A stretch of 5,632 bases of DNA. Source: Desulfobacteraceae bacterium. Lineage in GTDB: Bacteria > Desulfobacterota > Desulfobacteria > Desulfobacterales > UBA11574. Numbering within the stretch: position 1 is the first letter of the stretch; every line of letters begins with the position of its first letter. The position numbers were made by a program, and so were the translations under genes. This document shows positions 1-5,632 of this stretch, in pieces. The DNA is taken from positions 1 to 5,632 of the forward strand of contig JABMQM010000511.1 of assembly GCA_013203195.1 (NCBI GenBank), read 5' to 3'. Under the pieces are notes generated by a model, which did no database searches, was not told the DNA's origin, and worked only from the letters and a program-made list of their open reading frames with translations.

Positions 1-1672
1 CAGCCATGCGCCAGGGTTCCTTAATCGCAGCAGCGCTTCCGGGCATGGGAACATAGGCAAAATGAGCCGCACGGAAATATTTTTCCATGTCCACAACAAG
101 GATTTCTCCTCCCCATATGTTCCCGTCGGCTCCATAGCCGGTTCCATCAAAAGCCAGTCCGATCACGGAGCCGTCGATCTGATTTTCCGCCATGGCACTG
201 GCGATATGGGCATGGTGGTGTTGAACCTGGACTTTTTGAATATCATGTTGTTCTTGGGCATAGCGGGTGCTTAAATAATCCGGGTGCAGATCAAACGCAA
301 TAATTTCCGGCCGGATATCCAGTATCCGCTGCATATGCCGGATCGTCAACAGGAAAAAATCATAGGTTTCCAAGTTTTCAAGATCGCCGATGTGCTGGCT
401 TACAAAGGCATTGTTGTCTTTGGTCAGGCAGATCGTATTTTTAAGTTCAGCCCCGCAAGCCAGGATAGACGGTATTTTTCTTTTCAAAAAAACAGGCACA
501 GGAACATATCCCCTGGAACGCCGGATAAACCGTGTGGACCCGGCTGTTTTTCGGGCAATAGAATCATCACTGCGCAGATAGATGTCACGGTTATGAATCA
601 AAAAATAATCCGCAATACCGGACAGCCGCATAAAGGCATCATCATTGTCGATGCATATCGGCTCTTCGCTCAGGTTGCCGCTGGTCATTACAAGCGCGGT
701 AAATCCGTAGTTTAACAGAAGGTAATGCAAAGGTGTATACGGCAGCATAACGCCGAAATACAGGTTGCCGGGTGCCACTTGTTCTGAAATCGAATGCGGT
801 TCTTTTTTTAGCACAAGTACGATGGGACGCTGTGGGGAAATCAGCAATTGTTCCTCTTCCGGTTGCAGTCGCGCAAATCTGAGAATACATTCAACATCAT
901 ACGACATCAGCGCCAGGGGTTTTTCTTCCCGATGCTTTCGTCTTCTCAAAGCTTCAACCGCCTGACCATTTTCAGCGTCCACAGCCAGGTGAAAACCACC
1001 TAATCCCTTGAGGGCGACAATACACCCTTGCTTTAACAGCTTGGCCGTTTTTTCAAGCGGTTTATCAGTCTCCACCTTTTGACCGATATTGTCATAAAGC
1101 TCTATATGAGGTCCACACTCGGCGCAGGCATTAGGCTGGGCATGAAAACGTCTATTTGCAGGGTCATCGTATTCAGCCCGGCAGCCAGGGCACATTTTAA
1201 AGTGCTTCATGGAGGTTTTCGGCCGGTCATAGGGAATATCATTAATAATGGTATAGCGGGGCCCGCAGTTGGTGCAGTTAATGAAAGGGTACTCGAAGCG
1301 GCGATCAGAAAGATCAAAAAGTTCTCGCCGACAGTCATCACAGACCGAAACATCCGGCGATATCAGGGTTGCCATCACAGCCTGTTCCCTGCTCAAAACA
1401 ATGGTAAAGTCCTTGAAACCTTTAAAAGGTTCGTCGTGAAGCGAGATCTCGGTGATATGGGCCAGGGGCGGACATTTTAGGGGAATATCTTTTGAAAACG
1501 ATGCGATCTTCGTTGGAGGTCCTTCAATATGGACGGTAACACCTGCGGATGTATTGGCAACTTCTCCTTTCAGATTGTACTGGTTTGCAAGCTGGTAAAT
1601 AAAGGGTCGGAAGCCTACTCCTTGTACGATCCCGTTTATCCGGACTCTTCTGGCAACACACTCTTCGGTCAA
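1..1672 (-). CDS. hypF: Carbamoyltransferase HypF, hydrogenase maturation (3' end outside window)
   Basis: HypF uses carbamoyl phosphate and ATP to carbamoylate the C-terminal cysteine of HypE, the source of the CN ligands of the [NiFe] active-site iron; it is cytoplasmic. My translation is open for 557 codons to the window edge. An acylphosphatase-like domain comes first (about residues 5-95, with GIVQGVGFRPF). Two zinc-finger units CX2CX18CX2C follow, at C111/C114/C133/C136 and C161/C164/C183/C186, separated by the family's 24 residues. A YrdC-like domain follows (about 200-385, with ALKGLGGFHLA near 220 and MTSGNLSEE). The Kae1-like domain holds VQHHHAHIAS near 483 and FDGTGYGADG at 508-517. 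Family members are usually about 750-800 residues, so roughly 200 are missing. The start is TTG, overlapping the hypC stop by four bases (TTGA); an in-frame stop three codons upstream excludes earlier starts. No frameshift or internal stop was found. Confidence 0.96.
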   Translation of the reverse strand, partial: MTEECVARRVRINGIVQGVGFRPFIYQLANQYNLKGEVANTSAGVTVHIEGPPTKIASFSKDIPLKCPPLAHITEISLHDEPFKGFKDFTIVLSREQAVMATLISPDVSVCDDCRRELFDLSDRRFEYPFINCTNCGPRYTIINDIPYDRPKTSMKHFKMCPGCRAEYDDPANRRFHAQPNACAECGPHIELYDNIGQKVETDKPLEKTAKLLKQGCIVALKGLGGFHLAVDAENGQAVEALRRRKHREEKPLALMSYDVECILRFARLQPEEEQLLISPQRPIVLVLKKEPHSISEQVAPGNLYFGVMLPYTPLHYLLLNYGFTALVMTSGNLSEEPICIDNDDAFMRLSGIADYFLIHNRDIYLRSDDSIARKTAGSTRFIRRSRGYVPVPVFLKRKIPSILACGAELKNTICLTKDNNAFVSQHIGDLENLETYDFFLLTIRHMQRILDIRPEIIAFDLHPDYLSTRYAQEQHDIQKVQVQHHHAHIASAMAENQIDGSVIGLAFDGTGYGADGNIWGGEILVVDMEKYFRAAHFAYVPMPGSAAAIKEPWRMA

Positions 1673-1920
1673 TCGCTGTCAGTCCCCTCCTTGGGGTTGT
1701 CGAATGTCAACGAGGCTGCTTCTTTAAGGAGTTTTAAGGATTCTTGGGCATCTTCTTCGTTTAGCTTGTTGATAGCAAAACCGGCGTGAACAATAACGTA
1801 ATCTCCTATCTTGGGATTTTCTATTAGGAGCAGGCTGGCTTCTCTCCGGACGCCGTCAACATCAATGGTGGCCACGTTGTCTTCTATTTTTACAATTTTC
1901 GATGGAATTGCTAAGCACAT
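1669..1920 (-). CDS. hypC: Hydrogenase maturation chaperone HypC
   Basis: This is a small (83 aa) HypC/HupF family chaperone. In this family the protein works with HypD to assemble and carry the Fe(CN)2CO unit and delivers it to the immature hydrogenase large subunit. The N-terminus MCLAIPSKIV carries the invariant Cys2, exposed after removal of Met1, which is essential in characterised HypC proteins. The OB-fold-like core follows, with VDGVRREASL and GDYVIVHAGFAINKL, a very typical HypC signature. The C-terminal tail is acidic and polar. The length is normal. Upstream of the ATG the Shine-Dalgarno sequence is weak (only a TAGGT-like stretch). The gene is followed directly by hypF with a four-base overlap, so the two are probably translationally coupled. 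It is the first gene after the 247-bp gap and may have its own promoter. The partner hypD and hypE genes are not in the window. Confidence 0.96.
   Translation of the reverse strand: MCLAIPSKIVKIEDNVATIDVDGVRREASLLLIENPKIGDYVIVHAGFAINKLNEEDAQESLKLLKEAASLTFDNPKEGTDSD
1684..1696 (-). promoter_or_regulatory. hypF ribosome binding site inside a small hairpin
   Basis: On the minus strand the sequence CCCCAAGGAGGGG contains a strong Shine-Dalgarno AAGGAGG (1686-1692) upstream of the hypF TTG start at 1672. The spacer is about 13 bases, longer than usual. The flanking CCCC and GGGG can pair over an AAGGA loop and would partly hide the site. It lies inside the hypC coding sequence, so ribosomes finishing hypC could open it, which would fit translational coupling. 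The hairpin is short and its function is inference. Confidence 0.4.
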
Positions 1921-1973
1921 ATTAGTTAACCTATATCAAATGTTACACCATCGTTCAACCAAAGAAGGTATAT

Positions 1974-2001
1974 ATAATAAAATCCATTTCTGCCGTTTAA
2001 A
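1974..2001 (-). promoter_or_regulatory. Possible sigma-70-type promoter for hypC-hypF
   Basis: On the minus strand there is TTTAAA (1996-2001, 4 of 6 matches to TTGACA), a 16-base spacer, and TATTAT (1974-1979, 5 of 6 matches to TATAAT). This lies about 54 bases upstream of the hypC ATG in an AT-rich stretch. It would allow hypCF to be transcribed separately from the structural hyb genes. AT-rich DNA gives such matches by chance, so the support is weak. Confidence 0.3.
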
Positions 2002-2010
2002 AAGCTGATT

Positions 2011-2117
2011 CTGGATACTGGATGCTTGATGCTGGTCGATGATCCCGTCTTTAGCGGGGATAAAAAAAGAATAACTTCCTTTTAAAATCCAGTATCCAGA
2101 GACCAGCATCCAGTATC
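2011..2117. repeat. Intergenic inverted repeat built from CTGGATN heptamers
   Basis: The hybD-hypC gap holds two blocks of four contiguous degenerate heptamers in opposite orientation. The plus-strand block (2011-2038) reads CTGGATA, CTGGATG, CTTGATG, CTGGTCG. The minus-strand block (2086-2113) reads, in its own direction, CTGGATG, CTGGTCT, CTGGATA, CTGGATT. The arms can pair: 2014-2025 with 2106-2117 (12 bp), and 2033-2037 with 2101-2105 (5 bp), leaving one heptamer (2026-2032) bulged. The spacer contains a smaller hairpin, ATCCC (2042-2046) with GGGAT (2057-2061), next to an A-tract. There is no coding potential. It may be a dispersed MITE-like or REP-like intergenic repeat, and the transcript fold could protect or end the hybD mRNA. 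Neither role can be settled from one copy. Confidence 0.75.
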
Positions 2118-2167
2118 ATATCCATAAAGGCATTACCTGCTGCCGGATTCAGGATGATAAGAAGGGG

Positions 2168-2728
2168 TCACGTTTCTTTCGATTGAACCTTTACGCCAAT
2201 TGCTCCCAGCTCGGCGACCACCATATCAACCAGGCGGCTTAGGTTCTGCTCGATTTCCCTCGAAAGCGTCAGGCCGGTTGTAAGCTGTTTGGGTTCCATT
2301 CCTAATAAAATAATGTTTTGGGGCAGGTTGTCGGAAATGGCGGCAAGTCCCATAACATCGGCCAGGCCGATCTGATGGGGAGAAGTTCTAGACCTGAAAT
2401 ACGTCGGAGGGTCGTCAATTCTAACTATGGTTCCCGGTTTGTTGTCGGCTTTAACGGCATCAACGATCAGAATATGGCTGCGCTCATCAAAGTAGGGCAG
2501 AAGTTCGAACCCGACTGTCCCGCCGTCCACGATCTCGACGTCATCAGAGCAATCATAACGGCGCTGAAGTTCTTCAACAGCCCTAACTCCGACACCTTCG
2601 TCAGACAGCAAAATGTTACCCAAACCGAGTACCAGTACATTTAAAAAAGATTGCCCGGAGTCGGCCGGGGATTGGGAGCCGGCCGACTCCGGGCAATTGT
2701 TGTTCGATGAGGTTGAGTTTGGACTCAA
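2168..2728 (-). CDS. hybD: Hydrogenase maturation endopeptidase HybD
   Basis: This is a HybD/HyaD-type nickel-dependent endopeptidase (peptidase family M52). After nickel insertion it cleaves the hydrogenase large subunit behind the His of DPCxxCxxH. The core matches the family: VLVLGLGNILLSDEGVGV near the start, IVDGGTVGFELL, LIVDAV and SPHQIGLADVM. The expected metal ligands are E44, D90 and H118, equivalent to E. coli HybD E16, D62 and H93; the E-to-D spacing is identical. The offset shows that the normal family start falls at residue 29 (L29, codon TTA). Residues 1-28 are therefore an unusual Ser/Asn/Pro-rich extension, encoded largely by a palindromic terminator-like sequence. The only standard in-frame start upstream of the core is TTG at 2728, overlapping the hybC stop (TTGA) with no good Shine-Dalgarno. 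The family call is firm, but the start is doubtful. The cognate substrate is HybC just upstream. Confidence 0.93.
   Translation of the reverse strand: MSPNSTSSNNNCPESAGSQSPADSGQSFLNVLVLGLGNILLSDEGVGVRAVEELQRRYDCSDDVEIVDGGTVGFELLPYFDERSHILIVDAVKADNKPGTIVRIDDPPTYFRSRTSPHQIGLADVMGLAAISDNLPQNIILLGMEPKQLTTGLTLSREIEQNLSRLVDMVVAELGAIGVKVQSKET
2643..2697 (-). terminator. Intrinsic-terminator-like palindrome at the hybC/hybD junction
   Basis: The arms 2650-2668 and 2679-2697 form a perfect 19-bp GC-rich stem around a 10-base loop (2669-2678). On the minus strand the stem is followed by C and then six T residues (2643-2648), the layout of a Rho-independent terminator for transcripts coming from hybC. 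It starts 27 bases after the hybC stop. It also lies within the predicted 5' end of hybD, as 48 bases or exactly 16 codons. It could reduce transcription into hybD relative to hybBC, stabilise the hybC 3' end, or be an inserted repeat. On the plus strand the palindrome is followed only by TTGTTGTT, so terminator activity there would be weak. Confidence 0.75.
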
Positions 2729-4440
2729 AACGCTTTAACTTTAACGATTTCTTTTTTATTCGGATTTACCATATGAATGGCACACGCCAGGCACGGGTCA
2801 AAAGAATGTATGGTTCGCAGTACCTCCAGCGGTTTTTCAGGATCGGCAATCGGGGTGCCGATCAGAGCCGCTTCATACGGCCCCTTGGCATCATCGCTGT
2901 TACGGGGGGCTGCATTCCAGGTTGATGGAACCACACACTGATAATTTTTAATTTTTCCATTTTCAATCACAACCCAGTGAGACAGCACGCCTCGCGGGGC
3001 TTCATGGAAGCCGAAACCTCTTTGCTCCCCTTTCGGAAATACCGGTTGGTTGAATGTCGATGTATCGCCTTTGCCGATATTATTAATTAACGCCTGCCAC
3101 TGCGATACACAGGCGTCATGCATAACAGCGCAGCGAATAGCCCGTGCGGCAATTCTGCCGATAGTTGAATGCAGGGAATTGACAGATACCCTTGTGCTGG
3201 AGCCCAGCATGGACAAGACGGCGTTGATCGTATCCAGCGTTTTGGTGGCGTATTTCACCGTTGGTTTGTGACCGGCGGCAAACATGTTGAGCACATTGGC
3301 AAGGGGGCCCACCTGGGCGGGTTTGCCGTCAAAAGTCGGCGCCTTTACCCAGGAGTATTTGCCGTTAGTGTCATATTCGGTCATGTTGGGGACGGTCTCT
3401 TCCTCCCAGGGATGACGATTCCAGTCGCCCTCGTAATAGGAGTGTTTAATGCTCTCCTTGACGCCCTTTTCAAAGAGGTCGTCGTTGAAAGAGTTGATCG
3501 GCTGAAATTTGGATACGTCTCCGCCGGGAATATAACCGCCCGGGAGTTCAAATTTTGTTCCCTTGGTATCCAGCGGCATATCCGGGACACACAGATAGTT
3601 GGTGACCCCGGCCCCGATTGTGGTCCAGTCGGCGTAAATAGCACCGACGGCACAGGCATCCACCATGTACACATTCTTTATAAAATCGCCGATCTCATCG
3701 ATCAGGGTTTTGACATAATAGAGGCGTTCCATGTTCAGGGCCGATTGGCTGTCAGGGTTAATAGCGTTGGCCACACCGCCGACCGCCAGGTTTTGAACGT
3801 GAGGTGTTTTGCTGCCTAAAATCGAAACTGCTTTGTTAATTTTGCGCTGATATTCCAGGGCCTGGAGATAGTGGGCCGCGGCCAGCAGGTTCACTTCCGG
3901 CGGCAGTTTCATGGCACTGTGTCCCCAATAGCCGCTGGCATAAACGCCCAGTTGACCTGAACCCACAAAAGTCTTGAGTCTGTCCTGGGCGGCTTTCATT
4001 TCATGCTGGCTGTTTTTGGGCCAGGTGGACAGCTTTTCCGCTAAACCGGCGGCGGCTTTGGGATCGGCCTTTAAGGCCGATACTATATCCACCCAGTCAA
4101 GGGCGCAAAGATGATAAAAATGCACGATGTGGTCAAACATGGCATGCGTTCCCATCATCAGGTTGCGGATATACTGAGCATTCAGGGGAACTTCCAGATT
4201 CAGCGCGTTCTCGATCGCCCGGACCGAGGCTATAGCATGAACAGTCGTTCAGACCCCGCAAATGCGCTGGGTAAAGATCCAGGCATCCCGGGGATCGCGG
4301 CCCTGCAGGATAACTTCAATGCCGCGCCACATGGTCCCGGATGACCAGGCATCTACCACCTTGCCATTTTCGACTTCACATTCAATTTTAAGATGACCTT
4401 CGATTCTGGTAATCGGATCGATTACAATTCTTTTAGACAT
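2725..4440 (-). CDS. hybC: [NiFe] hydrogenase large subunit HybC with predicted selenocysteine at residue 64
   Basis: This is the catalytic subunit of a Hyb-type (hydrogenase-2-like, group 1) membrane-bound uptake hydrogenase, which oxidises H2 at a Ni-Fe(CN)2CO centre. It has 571 residues if the in-frame TGA at 4249-4251 is read as Sec. The N-terminus (IDPITRIEGHLKI, MWRGIEVILQGRDPRDAW) and RICGV are typical. UGA occupies position 64, where the family has the second Cys of RxCGxC, and TTVHAIASVRAIENAL continues in the same frame. The C-terminal motif DPCLACAIH keeps C550 and C553. A 15-residue tail after H556 (MVNPNKKEIVKVKAF) is the peptide removed by HybD. APRGVLSHW (R483) supplies the conserved active-site arginine. 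AGGAGG (4447-4452) with a 6-base spacer fixes the ATG at 4440. hybB ends 33 bases upstream. Read as an ordinary stop, the UGA would leave a 63-residue peptide and a fragment lacking its N-terminal ligands. A point mutation or sequencing error is the alternative. Confidence 0.93.
4210..4251 (-). promoter_or_regulatory. Selenocysteine UGA codon and candidate bacterial SECIS hairpin
   Basis: The UGA is at 4249-4251. The hairpin at 4210-4228 begins 20 bases after it on the transcribed strand: CTCGGTC pairs with GATCGAG (7 bp including one G-U) around the loop CGGGC. The spacing from UGA to apical loop is 27 bases and the second loop base is G, both in the range known for bacterial SECIS elements. 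A competing fold pairs GCCU with GGGC around the loop CGGUCC; its GGUC core resembles the E. coli fdhF SECIS loop. Either would serve SelB-directed Sec insertion. The fold was worked out by eye and not scored. Confidence 0.75.
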
Positions 4441-4473
4441 GTAATGCCTCCTGGTATTGCAAATAAGTTAGGT

Positions 4474-5601
4474 TTAGGCTCGATGATATATAGGGAGTCT
4501 TTTGATAAACCATAAAAATGCCATTATCTCTATGGAGACGATTCCAACAGTTATTAAAATTTCTCCGGCTGCCGGAAAGTACGTCCAGCCGCCTCCCGGA
4601 TTAAATCCGATAAGATAACAATTAAAACGGTACAAAGTACCCGCAAGAATAATGGAGATCGCCGAGAAAAAGAGTATACGGGAATTGTTACGACTGGCGG
4701 GCATAAAAAGAATGCACATGGGAACCAGCAGAAGCAGATTTTCCAGCAAAAACATGTTCCCCATTAGATCGCCTTTAAAGGCGAGGCCTAAATGTCCCCG
4801 GATAGCGACATCGGCGAAACGGATAATAAGATAGATTCCGAGCATCCATGGGAAAATCCCTGAAAGCTTGCTCAGCATGTGGCTCTCATCCGCTATTTTG
4901 TATCGCGAACTTGTGGCGCTTGCTTCGAAAATGACGATGGCAAACCCCATAAATATACATGAAATTAAAAACAGAAGCGGCAGCCAGGGTGTCCACCACA
5001 AGGGACTCAACTTACTGCCGGCTACTACCATCATGGTCCCCAGGGAAGATTGGTGCATGGTCGGCAGCAGGATACCCAAGGCGATGAAAATGAACATGAT
5101 TTTTTCCAAAGACTTTTTGGCGCTGTCAGCCCCCATCTTTTGCAAAAACGCAGGCGTAAATTCAATCCACAGCACTGCAACGTAAGCACCAATACACAGG
5201 GCAACTTCCAACAGTACCGAGTTGGGGTTTGCGTACCAGGGCAAAAAGATGTTATACATCTGCCAATAGCGGCCCACATCGATGAACACCGCCAAACCTG
5301 CCAAAGAGTAGCCGAACAGGCTGGTCATCAGCGCCGGTCTAATCAACGGGTGATATTCTCCCTTGTTGAAAACATATATCAGCAGCGCTATGGCATAACC
5401 GCCACAACCAAAGGCGGTTCCCACAACCACATCAAAAGCGATCCATAGCCCCCAAGGATACCCGTCGCTCATATTGGTGACCGCACCAAGGCCGTACATA
5501 AATCGTTTGGCAAGCAAGAAAAGGGCGATTATAAAAAATAAGAGACAGAACAAGAACGTCGGTGTAAAAAGCCTTCCCCCTAATGGTCGTTCTTCTTTCA
5601 T
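4474..5601 (-). CDS. hybB: Hydrogenase-2 integral membrane subunit HybB (NrfD/PsrC family)
   Basis: This is a 375-residue membrane protein of the NrfD/HybB family, close to the length of E. coli HybB. In Hyb-type hydrogenases it exchanges electrons between the HybA iron-sulfur protein and the quinone pool and may couple this to proton transfer. About ten hydrophobic segments are visible, near residues 12-32, 49-76, 88-108, 128-150, 166-183, 204-226, 248-268, 284-301, 308-330 and 346-366. Family-typical stretches include GAVTNMSDGYPWGLWIAFDVV, then GTAFGCGGYAIALL, LLEVALCIGAYVAVLWIEFTP, and NPGGGWTYFPAAGEILIT near the C-terminus. No heme-binding or iron-sulfur motif is evident, as expected for the family. 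The ATG at 5601 follows AAGGAG with a 6-base spacer. hybC begins 33 bases downstream, so the two are co-transcribed. The preceding gene, expected to be hybA, is outside the window. Confidence 0.95.
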   Translation of the reverse strand: MKEERPLGGRLFTPTFLFCLLFFIIALFLLAKRFMYGLGAVTNMSDGYPWGLWIAFDVVVGTAFGCGGYAIALLIYVFNKGEYHPLIRPALMTSLFGYSLAGLAVFIDVGRYWQMYNIFLPWYANPNSVLLEVALCIGAYVAVLWIEFTPAFLQKMGADSAKKSLEKIMFIFIALGILLPTMHQSSLGTMMVVAGSKLSPLWWTPWLPLLFLISCIFMGFAIVIFEASATSSRYKIADESHMLSKLSGIFPWMLGIYLIIRFADVAIRGHLGLAFKGDLMGNMFLLENLLLLVPMCILFMPASRNNSRILFFSAISIILAGTLYRFNCYLIGFNPGGGWTYFPAAGEILITVGIVSIEIMAFLWFIKRLPIYHRA

Positions 5602-5632
5602 AAATCACTCCTTAAGGCCAAAGCCTGATCCG

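Noticed and set aside
284..715. Plus-strand open frame of 143 codons
   Set aside because: It is antisense to the YrdC/Kae1-like region of hypF and shows no family-like sequence.
642..890. Minus-strand open frame of 82 codons
   Set aside because: It lies in another frame inside the intact hypF coding sequence and resembles no family I recognise.
2042..2061. The ATCCC/GGGAT hairpin as an intrinsic terminator for hybD
   Set aside because: For minus-strand transcription the T-tract lies before the hairpin, not after it. For plus-strand transcription it is followed by A residues. The layout does not fit an intrinsic terminator.
2650..2727. The hybC terminal TGA as a second selenocysteine codon, with the nearby palindrome as its SECIS
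   Set aside because: The C-terminal tail after DPCLACAIH already has the usual 15 residues, and no homology follows the TGA. The palindrome is very long and followed by a T-tract, as in a terminator, so this TGA is a true stop.
3169..3819. Plus-strand open frame of 216 codons
   Set aside because: It is antisense to hybC, where the minus strand encodes a conserved hydrogenase subunit. Its translation shows no recognisable motif.
2725..4158. An independent 477-residue large-subunit gene starting at the ATG at 4158
   Set aside because: This ATG is an internal Met in the conserved NLMMGTHAMFDHI region of HybC, in the same frame as the 4249-4440 segment. Starting there would omit the N-terminal metal-binding motif, so it is the continuation of one gene.

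Overview
The window is a hydrogenase locus from a bacterium that probably belongs to the sulfate-reducing Desulfobacterota (Deltaproteobacteria). This placement is an inference. It rests on a Hyb-type uptake [NiFe]-hydrogenase operon, an apparent selenocysteine codon in its catalytic subunit, and intergenic CTGGAT heptamer repeats. All five genes lie on the minus strand, so the text below follows transcription from high to low coordinates.

The order is hybB (membrane quinone-linked subunit, complete), hybC (catalytic large subunit, complete if one UGA is recoded), hybD (endopeptidase that matures the large subunit), a 247-bp gap, hypC (Fe(CN)2CO-assembly chaperone) and hypF (carbamoyltransferase of cyanide-ligand synthesis, cut by the window edge). 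The last 31 bases (5602-5632) hold the hybB ribosome binding site. They are probably the 3' end of the preceding gene, which in Hyb operons is usually hybA, but too little is visible to assign a frame.

The main observation is that hybC is interrupted by a single in-frame TGA (4249-4251). It sits exactly at the second cysteine of the N-terminal metal-binding motif RxCGxC, so the motif reads R-I-C-G-V-(UGA)-T-T-V-H. The frame continues without interruption on both sides. A hairpin with bacterial SECIS features starts 20 nt downstream. The best reading is a selenocysteine-containing [NiFe] hydrogenase in which Sec takes the place of a Ni-Fe bridging cysteine. Classical [NiFeSe] hydrogenases instead carry Sec at the terminal Ni ligand of the C-terminal motif. 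Here the C-terminal motif keeps both cysteines (DPCLACAIH).

A second unusual point is the hybC/hybD junction. A 19-bp perfect palindrome followed by six T residues, a strong intrinsic terminator on the transcribed strand, lies inside the predicted 5' end of hybD. It encodes most of a 28-residue N-terminal extension that the family normally lacks. The hybD-hypC gap holds two inverted blocks of four degenerate heptamers around a small hairpin, and a possible promoter for hypCF.

Together the genes encode the membrane and catalytic parts of a respiratory H2 uptake (or H2-evolving) enzyme and three dedicated maturation factors. HypF and HypC help build the Fe(CN)2CO centre, and HybD removes the large-subunit C-terminal peptide after nickel insertion.
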